A DNA stretch of 64,000 nucleotides from JACVRW01 sp963825345 (lineage in GTDB: Bacteria; Actinomycetota; Thermoleophilia; Solirubrobacterales; Thermoleophilaceae). Of this stretch, positions 50,478-59,425 are shown piece by piece. Within the stretch, counting starts at the first letter, position 1, and the number at the start of each line of letters is the position of its first letter. The stretch is taken from positions 62,001 to 126,000 of the forward strand of contig CAWGSQ010000012.1 of assembly GCA_963825345.1 (NCBI GenBank), written 5' to 3'. The position numbers were made by a program, and so were the translations under genes. The notes under the pieces were generated by a model, which was not told the origin of the DNA, searched no databases, and worked only from the letters and a program-made list of their open reading frames with translations.

Positions 50478-50855
50478 TTGCGCCGCTTCGCCCTCGTCCT
50501 CGCCCTCTCCCCGCTGCTCGTCCTGGGCTGTGGAGACGAGGACGAGCCGGGCCGGACCGTTACGGCGCCCGCGAACGCACAGCTGCGCGTGCTCGCCGAC
50601 GAGTACTCGTTCGACCCGTCGACGATCGTCCTCAGGGGCGCCGGCACTCTCACCGTGACGCTGCGCAACGAGGGCTCGCTCGCCCACAACCTGAAGGTGC
50701 TCCGCGGCGACGAGGAGATCGGCGGGACCGCAACCCTGCCCGCGGGACGCACCGAGTCCGCGCGGCTCAACCTGGAGCACGGGAGCTACAGGATCGTCTG
50801 CAGCGTCGGGGACCACGAGGAGCTGGGAATGACCGGGGCGCTGCGCGTGCGCTAG
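50478..50855 (+). CDS. cupredoxin-domain lipoprotein
   Basis: 125 residues. Lipoprotein signal LVLALSPLLVLGCGDE (lipobox LGC), then a plastocyanin/azurin-like domain with copper ligands in LAHNLKVL (His) and the C-terminal loop CSVGDHEELGM (Cys, His, Met). A membrane-attached one-electron carrier, probably working with the divergent cytochrome c. Start TTG 50478. Its stop shares CTAG (50852-50855) with the stop of the convergent RsbW-like gene. Confidence 0.88.
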   Translation: MRRFALVLALSPLLVLGCGDEDEPGRTVTAPANAQLRVLADEYSFDPSTIVLRGAGTLTVTLRNEGSLAHNLKVLRGDEEIGGTATLPAGRTESARLNLEHGSYRIVCSVGDHEELGMTGALRVR

Positions 50856-51247
50856 GCGCGCCGCTTGGCGAAGCGCATCAAGGTGCCGCCGTCGCCGGCC
50901 CTCAGATCCACCTCGTCCATCAGCACTCGCATGAACTCGAGCCCGCGGCCCGATTCGGTCAGCTCGCCGCGGCGTTTCACTCGCGGGCGAAAGCGGCCGG
51001 TGTCCTGGACCTCGAACACCAGCGCACCGCCCTCGGGGGAAACAACGATCTTGATCGGGTCGCTCGGCGAGGACGACCCGTGCTGGATCGCATTCGTCAC
51101 GGCCTCGCTCATCGCCAGCTTCACGTCGTAGCAAGCCGCGCCGTCGAGGCCGAAGTCCGCCGCGGCCCGCTCCGCGAAGTCACGCGCCTCCTTGAGGAGA
51201 CGGAGGTCCGCCAGGATCGAATGCTCTCGCGGCTTGAAGTTGACCAT
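50852..51247 (-). CDS. RsbW-like anti-sigma / ATP-binding protein (HATPase_c_2)
   Basis: 131 residues from ATG 51247. GHKL-type ATPase: N box AMSEAVTNAIQHG, G1 VQDTGRFRP, G2 TESGRGLEFMRVLMDEVDL. In the Bacillus model RsbW-type proteins phosphorylate an STAS protein and bind a sigma factor; here no partner is adjacent. An STAS protein is encoded at 6813-7175. Upstream 51248-51415 shows no gene. Confidence 0.85.
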   Translation of the reverse strand: MVNFKPREHSILADLRLLKEARDFAERAAADFGLDGAACYDVKLAMSEAVTNAIQHGSSSPSDPIKIVVSPEGGALVFEVQDTGRFRPRVKRRGELTESGRGLEFMRVLMDEVDLRAGDGGTLMRFAKRRA

Positions 51248-51415
51248 CCCCACGTCCAACCGGATTTCCCCGGCCAGTGTTACGTGAACGGCGGCGGGAC
51301 GCTTTTCATGCGCCCCGAGTGATCCGAATTTGCAAATCCCGCGAAAGGGACTGCAACGGGAGGCTGACCCGTGAACACGGATCCGGCCTCCGAGGCTCCC
51401 AAAGGAGGACTCGCA

Positions 51416-52831
51416 ATGCGCAAGCTGCTGCTCGCCCTGGCGGTGCTGGCTGCGTCGGCAATCGCGGTGCCGTTCGGCTTTTCGTCGAGCCACCGCGAGG
51501 CACCGGGCATCTCGCTCGACCCGTCCGCTGACAACACGGACACCTATGCGTGGACCGCCAAGGACGCCCCCGGCGCGCTCACGGTCGCGGCCAACTGGAT
51601 CCCCGGCGAGGTGCCGGCCAACGGCCCGAACTTCCACTCGTTCGACGACCGCGCTCGCTACTACGTCCACATCGACAACACCGGGGACGGGCGTCCTGAC
51701 GTCAGTTACCGGTTCCGCTTCAAGACGAAGGTGCGCAACAAGGAGTCGTTCCTGTACGCGCTCCCCGGCGCGAGCGGATACAGCGACCCCAAGCTGAACG
51801 TGATCCAGCGCTACTCGATCGACCGGGTCACGTACCGCGGGAGGAGCCGGACCGAGCGCGTGAAGACGATCGCGCGCGGGCTTCCGGTGGCGCCGCCGAA
51901 CATCGGCCCGAAGACCTTCCCGAACTACGACTCGTTCGTGAGCAGCGCGATCCGCTCGCTAAAGGACGGGACGAAGGTGTTCGTGGGCCAGCGCGACGAT
52001 CCGTTCTTCGTCGACCTGGGCGCGACCTTCGACGGGCTCAACGTCCGCAAGCTCACCGGCAACCAGGGTGAGGGCAAGGACGACCTAAGCGGCTACAACG
52101 TCCACTCGACCGTCCTCCAGATCCCGGAGCGTCTCGTGACGCGCAACCACCGCGCGGTCGCGGGCGCCGAGGCGGCGAACGCCGTGGTCGGCGTGTGGTC
52201 AACGACCGAGCGCCGGCGCCTGCAGGTGTCCGGCAGCAGCCGCGCCGGTCGCGGCGGCTGGGTGCAGGTGTCCCGGCTCGGCAACCCGCTGGTGAACGAG
52301 GTCGTGATCCCCCTCGGCAAGAAGGACCAGTTCAACCGCACGACACCGGATCGGGACGCGGCGCTCTACGGCAAGTACGTCGTGAAGCCGGAGCTCGCGG
52401 CGGTGCTGAACGCGCTGTTCGACATCGGCGCGCCGGAGGACGGCCGCACGGACATCGTGCAGGCGCTGCTCCAGGGGATCCCGGGGCTCAACCAGCACAG
52501 CGGGGCTAAGGGCCCGCCCGCCGTCGACACGATCAAGCTCAACCTTGGCGTGCCGCCGGCTGACATGGAGGACCGCTTCGGGGTCATCGGTGGCGACACC
52601 GCCGGCTACCCGAACGGCCGCCGGCTCGGCGACGATGTCGTGGACATCGACCTCCAGGTCATCGCCGGGTTCCTGAAGGACAACAAGGTGCCGCTGGGCG
52701 ACGGCGTGGACGGGAACGACAAGCCGTTCCTCTCCTCGTTCCCCTACCTGGCCGGCCCCACGAGTGGGTTCGACTCCGCGCCATCCACGCGGACCGAGCC
52801 CGGCCACTCGCCGACTCCGGCAGGCGGATGA
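51416..52831 (+). CDS. secreted DUF4331 family protein
   Basis: 471 residues. Signal peptide LLLALAVLAASAIAVPFGFS, then SSHREAPGISLDPSADNTDTYAW, the start typical of DUF4331 proteins, and downstream IDNTGDGRPDVSYRFRF, VGQRDDPFFVDLGATFDGL and GYNVHSTVLQIPERL with YPNGRRLGDDVVDIDLQ. These are exported proteins of unknown function, often next to redox or TPR proteins. AAAGGAGGA precedes ATG 51416, seven bases away. The next gene overlaps its stop (ATGA). Confidence 0.9.
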   Translation: MRKLLLALAVLAASAIAVPFGFSSSHREAPGISLDPSADNTDTYAWTAKDAPGALTVAANWIPGEVPANGPNFHSFDDRARYYVHIDNTGDGRPDVSYRFRFKTKVRNKESFLYALPGASGYSDPKLNVIQRYSIDRVTYRGRSRTERVKTIARGLPVAPPNIGPKTFPNYDSFVSSAIRSLKDGTKVFVGQRDDPFFVDLGATFDGLNVRKLTGNQGEGKDDLSGYNVHSTVLQIPERLVTRNHRAVAGAEAANAVVGVWSTTERRRLQVSGSSRAGRGGWVQVSRLGNPLVNEVVIPLGKKDQFNRTTPDRDAALYGKYVVKPELAAVLNALFDIGAPEDGRTDIVQALLQGIPGLNQHSGAKGPPAVDTIKLNLGVPPADMEDRFGVIGGDTAGYPNGRRLGDDVVDIDLQVIAGFLKDNKVPLGDGVDGNDKPFLSSFPYLAGPTSGFDSAPSTRTEPGHSPTPAGG

Positions 52832-54096
52832 TGAAGGTCCTCGCGCCGCTCGCAGTCTTCGGCGCGGTACTGGCGACGATGGTGGCGCTCCACGGGAGCG
52901 CCACCACGCCGCCGGCACTATCCGCTGGGGGCGACATCGGTCGCCCGTCGGGCGATCCGCTGCGTGACGCGCAGGCGGCCGTGCGAGCGGCGCCGGACAG
53001 TGCGGACGCTCGGGCACTGCTCGGCGAGGCGTACGTGACGAAGGCACGCGCAACCGGTGACCCGTCGATCTACGCGCGCGCCGACCGTGTTCTCAGCAAG
53101 GCGCTGCGCCGCGATCCGCGCAATCTCGCCGCGCTCGTCGGAGCTGGGTCGCTCGCCGGCCTGCGCCACGACTTCCACGAGCAGCTGCGCCTCGGAGTCG
53201 AGGCCAGGGACGTGGCGCCCGGGCTCGCACGCCCCTACGCCGTGATCGCAGACGCTGAGATCGAGCTCGGTCGATACCGGGACGCCGCACGATCGATCCA
53301 GCGGCTCGTAGACCTGAAACCTGGTCTCCCCGCGTACGCGCGCGTGTCCTACTACCGGGAGCTCACCGGCGACCCGGCCGGCGCCGTTCGCGCGATGCGC
53401 TTCGCCGCCTCCGCGGGTGGCGCCCCGGACAGCCTCGCTTACGTGCAGGCGCTGACCGGCAACCTCCAGCTGTCGCTTGGTCGCCCGGGCGCGGCCAGAG
53501 ATGCCTACCTCGCCTCGCTTCGGACCGTGCCCGGCTACTCGGACGCGCTGGAGGGACTCGCGCGTGTGGACGCGGCGCGCGGCGAGCTTCGTATGGCCGC
53601 CGCGCGCCTGCGCCGCCTCGCCAAGGGCCAGCCGCCCGCTCGCGCATTGATATTTCTCGCAGAGCTCGAGCTCGCGACGGGGCGTCGGGATGCTGCACGC
53701 GTGCACCTCACGGCCGCGCGCGCGCAATTCGCCCGCGACCGCGCCGGCGGTGGGCTGCCGGACGCCGAGGCGGTGCTCATGGAGGCGAACCACGGGAACG
53801 CCGCGCGAGCGGTGCGCCTCGGCCGCCGCGTATGGCGGGCAAAGCCGAGCATCCGCTCCGCAGATGCGCTTGGGTGGGCTCTCACGCGAGTGGGACGCCC
53901 ACGTGACGGTCTTGCCTGGGCGCGGCGAGCGCTCCGCACCGGCTCCCGCGATCCGATGCTCAGGGCACACGCTGGCCTGACGGCCCGCCGCGCAGGGCAG
54001 CCGCAAGAAGCACTGCGGAATCTTCGGCTCGCCGCGAGCGGGGCCCCTGCGCTGACGCCCGCGCTAGCCGCCAGTCTGAAACGCGCGCAGCGCTAG
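52828..54096 (+). CDS. TPR-repeat protein, exported
   Basis: 422 residues. N-terminal hydrophobic signal-like segment VLAPLAVFGAVLATMVALHG, then a series of TPR-type helix pairs: DARALLGEAYVTKARATGDP, YAVIADAEIELGRYRDAARS, QALTGNLQLSLGRPGAARDA and GWALTRVGRPRDGLAWARRA. TPRs bind partner proteins. The ATG overlaps the DUF4331 stop, so the two work together in a still unknown role. Its 3' end overlaps the convergent membrane-protein gene by 33 bases. Confidence 0.85.
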   Translation: MMKVLAPLAVFGAVLATMVALHGSATTPPALSAGGDIGRPSGDPLRDAQAAVRAAPDSADARALLGEAYVTKARATGDPSIYARADRVLSKALRRDPRNLAALVGAGSLAGLRHDFHEQLRLGVEARDVAPGLARPYAVIADAEIELGRYRDAARSIQRLVDLKPGLPAYARVSYYRELTGDPAGAVRAMRFAASAGGAPDSLAYVQALTGNLQLSLGRPGAARDAYLASLRTVPGYSDALEGLARVDAARGELRMAAARLRRLAKGQPPARALIFLAELELATGRRDAARVHLTAARAQFARDRAGGGLPDAEAVLMEANHGNAARAVRLGRRVWRAKPSIRSADALGWALTRVGRPRDGLAWARRALRTGSRDPMLRAHAGLTARRAGQPQEALRNLRLAASGAPALTPALAASLKRAQR

Positions 54097-54486
54097 CGTC
54101 AGGATCAGCAGCGCGCCGACGGTCATCACGCCCATCTCCCCGAGCGCCACCCGCTTCGCCAGCGCCACCTGCTCCGGCCGCTCGAGCGCCTCGAGGTCCC
54201 CCACGCCCTCCAGCTCGCGCTGGGCTATGCCCACCCGCATCCCCTCGCTCACCAGCGCGATCACGAGCGGCGAGACGCCGTAGGCGATGTGCAGCCCGTC
54301 CGGGGACGAGGCCCCGCGGGCCACCAGGAGGAAGCCGAGAACGGCCTGAATCACCACCGTGCCCTGCGCGAGCCGGAGCAGCGGCCAGAAGACGATCGAG
54401 GCGCGCGCGTCCTTGCGCAGCCATCCGATCACACCCCACCCCGCGGCCACCAGGTTCGTCGCCAGGACGGCGATCCCGACCACCAT
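54064..54486 (-). CDS. membrane protein with four TM segments, function unknown
   Basis: 140 residues from GTG 54486. Segments VGIAVLATNLVAAGWGVIG, FWPLLRLAQGTVVIQAVLGFLLV, GVSPLVIALVSEGM and MTVGALLILTLALRAF are hydrophobic; a cytoplasmic RELEGVGDLEALERP stretch lies between the third and fourth. No family recognised. It is divergent from nuoA with a 77-base gap. Confidence 0.65.
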   Translation of the reverse strand: MVVGIAVLATNLVAAGWGVIGWLRKDARASIVFWPLLRLAQGTVVIQAVLGFLLVARGASSPDGLHIAYGVSPLVIALVSEGMRVGIAQRELEGVGDLEALERPEQVALAKRVALGEMGVMTVGALLILTLALRAFQTGG

Positions 54487-54563
54487 GTGAACGTCGCTCA
54501 GAGAGTGTCCTTCCGCACTATGTAGCTGCCTCGCACAAGCTTGCGTTATACCTCCCGGTTGGC

Positions 54564-54920
54564 GTGCTGAAGAGCTACCTCCCAGCGCTTGTTTTCCTGC
54601 TTCTTGGCATCGGGATCGGTACCGCCTTCACGCTTGCCAACAACGCCCTCGGGCCGAAGCGGCCCATTGGCGTCAAGCGGGAGCCCTACGAGAGCGGCCT
54701 GCCCTCAGATGTGAAGAAGTCCTTCCGATTCGGAATCAGCTTCTACCTGATCGCGATGCTGTTCATCCTGTTCGACATCGAGGTGGTGTTCCTCTACCCG
54801 GTCGCGCTGAAGCTCGAGGCGTTCGGTGTATTCGCCCTCGTGGAGATGGTCGTGTTCGTGGTGCTGCTGCTCGTGGCGCTCGTGTTCGTCTGGCGGAGGG
54901 GAGCTCTCGAGTGGAAGTGA
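54564..54920 (+). CDS. nuoA: NADH-quinone oxidoreductase subunit A
   Basis: 118 residues with three membrane segments (LPALVFLLLGIGIGTAFTLA, FYLIAMLFILFDIEVVFLYP, ALVEMVVFVVLLLVALVFVW) and the loop YESGLPSDVKKSFRFGISFYL typical of NuoA. First gene of the complex I operon. GTG 54564; a TTATAC element at 54546-54551 is a possible -10 but lies very close to the start, so the promoter may be further upstream. Confidence 0.95.
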   Translation: MLKSYLPALVFLLLGIGIGTAFTLANNALGPKRPIGVKREPYESGLPSDVKKSFRFGISFYLIAMLFILFDIEVVFLYPVALKLEAFGVFALVEMVVFVVLLLVALVFVWRRGALEWK

Positions 54921-55516
54921 CTCGCACCAAGGTCGAGGGCGACCTGCGGGTGCGGCAGATGAAGGCCCAGGCGCTCCTCCGAGGCGAGATCGAGGGCGAG
55001 GACCTCGAGCGCGAGGTCGAGCAGCGCCTGCTCTTCACCAAGTTCGAGGAGGCTCAGAACTGGGCGCGCAAGAACGCGCTGTTCCCGCTCGGCTTCGGAC
55101 TCGCCTGCTGCGCCATCGAGATGATCACCGTGGTCGGCTCGCCGCGGAACGACCTGTCGCGCTTCGGCGCCGAGGTGATCCGCTTCTCGCCGCGCCAGGC
55201 CGACCTGCTGATCCTGTCCGGGCGCGTCTCGATCAAGATGGCGCCGATCATCCGGCGGCTCTACGAGCAGATGCTCGAGCCGAAGTGGGTCATCGCGATG
55301 GGCGCGTGTTCCTCGAGCGCCGGCATGTTCAACAACTACGCCGTCGTCCAGGGCGCGGACAAGTTCCTGCCCGTGGACGTGTATGTGCCCGGCTGTCCCC
55401 CCCGGCCGGAGGCGCTCATCTACGGGATCATGAAGCTCCAGGACCAGATCTCGGGCGACCCCGCGATGGGCTGGCGCGAGCGCTACCGCGCTGAGGGGAC
55501 AGAGGAAATTGCCTGA
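54911..55516 (+). CDS. nuoB: NADH-quinone oxidoreductase subunit B
   Basis: 201 residues. N2 iron-sulfur ligands: GLACCAIEM (paired Cys), MGACSSSAG and VPGCPPRPEAL. It forms the cluster N2 site at the quinone end of the hydrophilic arm. A slightly extended, charged N-terminus (EGDLRVRQMKAQALLRGEIE) precedes the core. GTG 54911 fits GGAGGGG at 54895-54901; GTG 54917 is an alternative, overlapping the nuoA stop. Confidence 0.95.
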   Translation: MEVTRTKVEGDLRVRQMKAQALLRGEIEGEDLEREVEQRLLFTKFEEAQNWARKNALFPLGFGLACCAIEMITVVGSPRNDLSRFGAEVIRFSPRQADLLILSGRVSIKMAPIIRRLYEQMLEPKWVIAMGACSSSAGMFNNYAVVQGADKFLPVDVYVPGCPPRPEALIYGIMKLQDQISGDPAMGWRERYRAEGTEEIA

Positions 55517-56030
55517 CGCCACGGGGCTCGAGCTGATCGCCCAGCGTGTCCGCGACAAGCTCGGCGACGACGCCGTGACCGGCACCATCTTCTACCGCCG
55601 GGCCGCGACGCTCGAGGTGGCGCCTCCGAGCGTGCACGACGTGCTCGTCTACCTCCGCGACGAGGAGGAGGAGCCGTGGGAGCGGCTGATGAGCGTGCAC
55701 GGGTGCGACTACCTGCCGGAGGAGCCGCGCCTCGGCATTCATTACGAGCTGCTCTCGATGGAGCGCGCCGACCGTCTCAACGTGCGCACGCGCGTGAGCG
55801 TGGACGACCCCCACGTGCCAACGGTGGTGGACCTCCATCCGACCGCGAACTTCCAGGAGCGCGAGGTGTACGACATGTTCGGAGTGGTCTTCGACGGCCA
55901 TCCCGACATGCGCCGCATCCTGATGCCTGAGGACTACGAGGGCTACCCGCAGCGCCGCGACTTCCCGATGGGCGGCGAGCCGGTGATCTACACCTACAAC
56001 GAGCCAAAGCTGCCGCGCTGGTATGACTGA
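55509..56030 (+). CDS. nuoC: NADH-quinone oxidoreductase subunit C
   Basis: 173 residues. NuoC core: LMSVHGCDYLPEEPRLGIHY, VPTVVDLHPTANFQEREVYD, MFGVVFDGHPDMRRILMPED and GYPQRRDFPMGGEP. It connects NuoD to the hydrophilic arm. TTG 55509 begins eight bases before the end of nuoB; AGAGGA upstream serves as ribosome site. Separate from nuoD (no CD fusion). Confidence 0.94.
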   Translation: MPDATGLELIAQRVRDKLGDDAVTGTIFYRRAATLEVAPPSVHDVLVYLRDEEEEPWERLMSVHGCDYLPEEPRLGIHYELLSMERADRLNVRTRVSVDDPHVPTVVDLHPTANFQEREVYDMFGVVFDGHPDMRRILMPEDYEGYPQRRDFPMGGEPVIYTYNEPKLPRWYD

Positions 56031-57279
56031 CGAACCGGGCACGATGACCGAGCCGCTCCAGGTGCCGTACCGCGAGCGCGAGCGCTCGGTGACGATGGAG
56101 CCGATGGGCGAGCACGACGAGTTGCTCACCATCAACATCGGCCCGCACCACCCGGCCACCCACGGAGTGCTGCGGCTGCTCACCACGCTCGAGGGCGAGA
56201 TCGTGCGCGACGTCAAGCCGATCATCGGCTACGTGCACACCGGCATCGAGAAGAGCTGCGAGGACCAGCAGTACTGGAAGGTCATCCCGTTCGTCGAGCG
56301 GATGGACTACCTCGCCTACTACTTCAACGCGATGGCGTTCTGCATGGCCGTCGAGCGCCTGCTCGATGAGGAGGTGCCGGAGCGCGCTCAGTGGCTGCGC
56401 GTTATCCATCTCGAGCTGAACCGCGTGGCCTCGCACCTGTTCTGGATCGCCACGGGGGCACTCGACCTCGGGGCGATCACGATGCTCTGGTGGGGCTGCC
56501 GCGACCGCGACCTCGCGCTCGACCTGTTCGAGATGTCGGGCGGGCAGCGCTTCCACACGCGCTACTTCCAGGTGGGCGGCGTGGTGGAGGACATACCGCC
56601 GGGGTTCGAGGAGAGGACGCGCGCGTTCGTCAAGACCATGCGCATGCGCATCCCGCAGTACCTCGACCTGCTCGACCGCAACGAGATCTGGCTCCAGCGC
56701 ACCAAGGGCACGGGGATCGTGCCGGCCGAGGACCTGCTCGCACTGGGCGTGACCGGACCGCTCCTGCGCGCCGCCGGTGTGGGCTGGGACCTGCGCAAGG
56801 CCACGCCGTACTCAGGCTACGAGAAGTTCGACTTCAACGTTCCAGTCGGAAGCGTGGGCGACAACTACGACCGGTTCCGCGTGCGCGTCGAGGAGATGAG
56901 CGAGTCGCTCACGATCGTCGAGCAGGCGCTCGACGGGCTGCCGGAGGGTCCGTACATCACTCCCAATCGCAAGGTCGCGCTGCCGCCGCGCCACGAGCTG
57001 GCCACATCGATGGAGGCGCTGATCCACCACTTCAAGCTCGTGACCGAGGGCTTCCGGGTGCCGCCGGGCGAGGCCTATGAGGCGATCGAGTCCCCGCGCG
57101 GCGAGCTCGGCTGCTACGTGCTCGCCGACGGCTCCGCCAAGCCCGCGCGCGTCCACGTGCGCGACCCGAGCTTCGTGAACCTCCAGGCGCTGCCGGAGAT
57201 GGCGCGCGACTCGCTGCTCGCCGACTTCATCGCGTGCGTGGCGATGCTCGACCCGATCCTCGGCGGGGTGGACCGCTAA
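56023..57279 (+). CDS. nuoD: NADH-quinone oxidoreductase subunit D
   Basis: 418 residues. Quinone-site subunit related to hydrogenase large subunits: NIGPHHPATHGVLRLLTTLE, GYVHTGIEKSCEDQQYWK, LDLGAITMLWWGCRDRDLAL, RKATPYSGYEKFDFNVPVGS and the C-terminal DPILGGVDR. The ~30-residue N-terminal extension before the core is not conserved-looking. It overlaps nuoC by eight bases. Confidence 0.96.
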   Translation: MTDEPGTMTEPLQVPYRERERSVTMEPMGEHDELLTINIGPHHPATHGVLRLLTTLEGEIVRDVKPIIGYVHTGIEKSCEDQQYWKVIPFVERMDYLAYYFNAMAFCMAVERLLDEEVPERAQWLRVIHLELNRVASHLFWIATGALDLGAITMLWWGCRDRDLALDLFEMSGGQRFHTRYFQVGGVVEDIPPGFEERTRAFVKTMRMRIPQYLDLLDRNEIWLQRTKGTGIVPAEDLLALGVTGPLLRAAGVGWDLRKATPYSGYEKFDFNVPVGSVGDNYDRFRVRVEEMSESLTIVEQALDGLPEGPYITPNRKVALPPRHELATSMEALIHHFKLVTEGFRVPPGEAYEAIESPRGELGCYVLADGSAKPARVHVRDPSFVNLQALPEMARDSLLADFIACVAMLDPILGGVDR

Positions 57280-58097
57280 TGGGCGAGGCCATGCAGGAGG
57301 CGGGTGACGAGGGCGCGCCGCGCGCGACTCCGCTCCCGCCCGGCTGGGACGAGGCCGTTGACCTCGAGGCCCCGCCGGCCACGATCCCGGATCCCGCCGA
57401 CGTGGACGTGCCGGACGAGCTGCAGCGCGAGATCGAACGGCTGATGTCGCTCTACCCCGACCGCCACTCGGCGACCCTGCCGGCCCTCGGCGCGGCGCAG
57501 CGCCTGCACGGCTGGTGCTCGCCAGAGGCGCTCCGCCAGGTCGCGGCCGTGATGCAGGTGACTCCCGCGTATCTCTCGAGCGTGGCCACCTTCTACGACA
57601 TGCTGCGCACCGAGCCGAGCGGCAGCCGCTACGTGTACGTCTGCACGAGCGTGGCCTGCCACCTGCGCAACGCGAAGCTGATCTACGAGGCCATCGCCGA
57701 GCAGGCCGAGGCGCAGGGTCTCGAGGGCGTGCAGCTGCGCGAGTTCGAGTGCCTCGGCGCCTGCGACATGGCGCCGATGGCGTCCGTGGACGGACGCTAC
57801 GTCGGCCCGCTGTCCACCGACGACGCATCCGAGCTCGTCAGCCAGGTGAAGTCCGGCGAGACGGTGCTCCCCGGCCGCGGCCTTGCCGATCCCGGCTACC
57901 GCCTTCCCGCCACCGCGGCGGACGTCGAGGGCCCGGTGGCCCACCCCTCCCTGCACGCGGCGGGCGGCGAGTGGCCAAACGAGGAGCTCGACGTGCCGCC
58001 GGCGGATGGGCCGCCGCCCCATCCGAAACCGATCGTCGAGCCGCTCTCCCCCGGCACGAGCATGATCAGGGAGTCCGAGGAGGAGGAGGACGAGTGA
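57279..58097 (+). CDS. nuoE: NADH-quinone oxidoreductase subunit E with C-terminal extension
   Basis: 272 residues, longer than the usual ~160-200. Thioredoxin-like 2Fe-2S core: CTSVACHL (C-x4-C) and FECLGACDMAPM (C-x3-C), with YPDRHSATLPALGAAQRLHG upstream. The last ~70 residues (from about LPATAADVEGPVAHPSLHAA on) are a Pro/Glu-rich acidic tail (PPADGPPPHPKPIVEPLSPG, ending in ESEEEEDE) absent from typical NuoE. ATG 57279 overlaps the nuoD TAA by one base; the stop overlaps nuoF (GTGA). Confidence 0.94.
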   Translation: MGEAMQEAGDEGAPRATPLPPGWDEAVDLEAPPATIPDPADVDVPDELQREIERLMSLYPDRHSATLPALGAAQRLHGWCSPEALRQVAAVMQVTPAYLSSVATFYDMLRTEPSGSRYVYVCTSVACHLRNAKLIYEAIAEQAEAQGLEGVQLREFECLGACDMAPMASVDGRYVGPLSTDDASELVSQVKSGETVLPGRGLADPGYRLPATAADVEGPVAHPSLHAAGGEWPNEELDVPPADGPPPHPKPIVEPLSPGTSMIRESEEEEDE

Positions 58098-59422
58098 GCG
58101 AGACCCGTGTCCTGCTCGCGAACATCGACGAGCCCGACCTCCACACGATCGACGTCTACGAGCGCCTGGGCGGCTACGGCTCGCTGCGCAAGGCACTGCT
58201 CGAGATGACGCCTCAGACGGTGCTCTCCGAGCTCGAGGAGTCGGGACTGCGCGGCCGCGGCGGCGCCGGCTTCTCGATGGGCAAGAAGGCGAGCTTCATC
58301 CCGAAGGGCGCCATGGACAAGTACCTCTGCTGCAACGCGGACGAGTCAGAGCCGGGCGCGTTCAAGGATCGCCTGCTGATGCAGAAGAACCCGCACCTGC
58401 TGATCGAGGGCTGCATCATCGGCTCGATCGCCGCCGGCGCGAACAAGGGCTTCATCTTCATACGCGGCGAGTACGAGCTTCAGGCCGACATCCTGGACGC
58501 CGCGGTGGCCGAGGCATATGAGAAGGGCTACCTGGGCGACGGGATCCTCGGCTCCGAGCACAACTTCTCCCTGGTGGTGCACCGCGGCCAGGGCGCGTAC
58601 ATCTGCGGCGAGGAGACGGGCCTGCTCGATGCTCTCGAGGGCAAGCGGGGCAACCCGCGCCTGAAGCCGCCGTTCCCGGCCAACCAGGGTCTCTACCAGG
58701 GCCCGACGCTGATCAACAACGTCGAGACGCTCTGCAACACGCCGATCATCATCGAGCGCGGCACCGAGTGGTACAAGCAGTTCGGCGAGGGCAACTCCAC
58801 CGGCACGAAGCTGGTTTCGGTGTCCGGAAACGTTCAGCGCCCGGGCAACTACGAGGTCGAGCTCGGCATCCCGGTCCGCGAGATCATCTACGGACTCGCG
58901 GGCGGCCCACCCGAGGGTCGCGAGCTGAAGTGCTTCTTCCCCGGCGGGTCGTCGGCACCGGTGCTCACGCCTGAGCACCTCGACCTGCCCTTCACCTACG
59001 AGGCGATGGCCGAGGCGGGGTCAATGCTCGGCACGGCGTCGATCATCGTGGTGGACGACTCAGAGGCGCTCGTGCCGCTGGCGCTGCGGCTCGCCGAGTT
59101 CTACCGGCACGAGTCGTGCGGCAAGTGCGTGCCCTGCCGCGAGGGCACGAACTGGACGGTGAAGATGCTCGAGCGCATCGACGAGGGCGAGGGCACGCCG
59201 ATGGACCTCGAGCTGCTCGACCAGATCCAGGGCAACATCATGGGCAACTGCCTCTGCGTGCTGGGCGACTCGATGGCTATGCCCGTGTCCTCGATGCTGA
59301 AGCACTTCCGCGAGGAGTTCGAGCAGCACATGGAGGCGGCGCGCAGGCGCCGGGACCTGGATGAGCTGCCGGCGCTGAGCGCTCCCGAGCTCGCATCCGT
59401 GGCGGAGGGTGGGCCGGAGTAA
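58094..59422 (+). CDS. nuoF: NADH-quinone oxidoreductase subunit F
   Basis: 442 residues. NADH- and FMN-binding subunit: GLRGRGGAGFSMGKKASFIP, CNADESEPGAFKDR, YICGEETGLLDALEGKRGNP, and the N3 4Fe-4S ligands ESCGKCVPCREGTNW with GNCLCVLGD. It oxidises NADH and passes electrons to cluster N3. GTG 58094 in GTGA overlap with nuoE; longer readings are antisense-like. Confidence 0.96.
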   Translation: MSETRVLLANIDEPDLHTIDVYERLGGYGSLRKALLEMTPQTVLSELEESGLRGRGGAGFSMGKKASFIPKGAMDKYLCCNADESEPGAFKDRLLMQKNPHLLIEGCIIGSIAAGANKGFIFIRGEYELQADILDAAVAEAYEKGYLGDGILGSEHNFSLVVHRGQGAYICGEETGLLDALEGKRGNPRLKPPFPANQGLYQGPTLINNVETLCNTPIIIERGTEWYKQFGEGNSTGTKLVSVSGNVQRPGNYEVELGIPVREIIYGLAGGPPEGRELKCFFPGGSSAPVLTPEHLDLPFTYEAMAEAGSMLGTASIIVVDDSEALVPLALRLAEFYRHESCGKCVPCREGTNWTVKMLERIDEGEGTPMDLELLDQIQGNIMGNCLCVLGDSMAMPVSSMLKHFREEFEQHMEAARRRRDLDELPALSAPELASVAEGGPE

Positions 59423-59425
59423 CAG

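Noticed and set aside
51328..51337. ATTTGCAAAT palindrome as an operator
   Set aside because: Ten bases, single occurrence, no second copy or link to a regulator; not enough to call a site.
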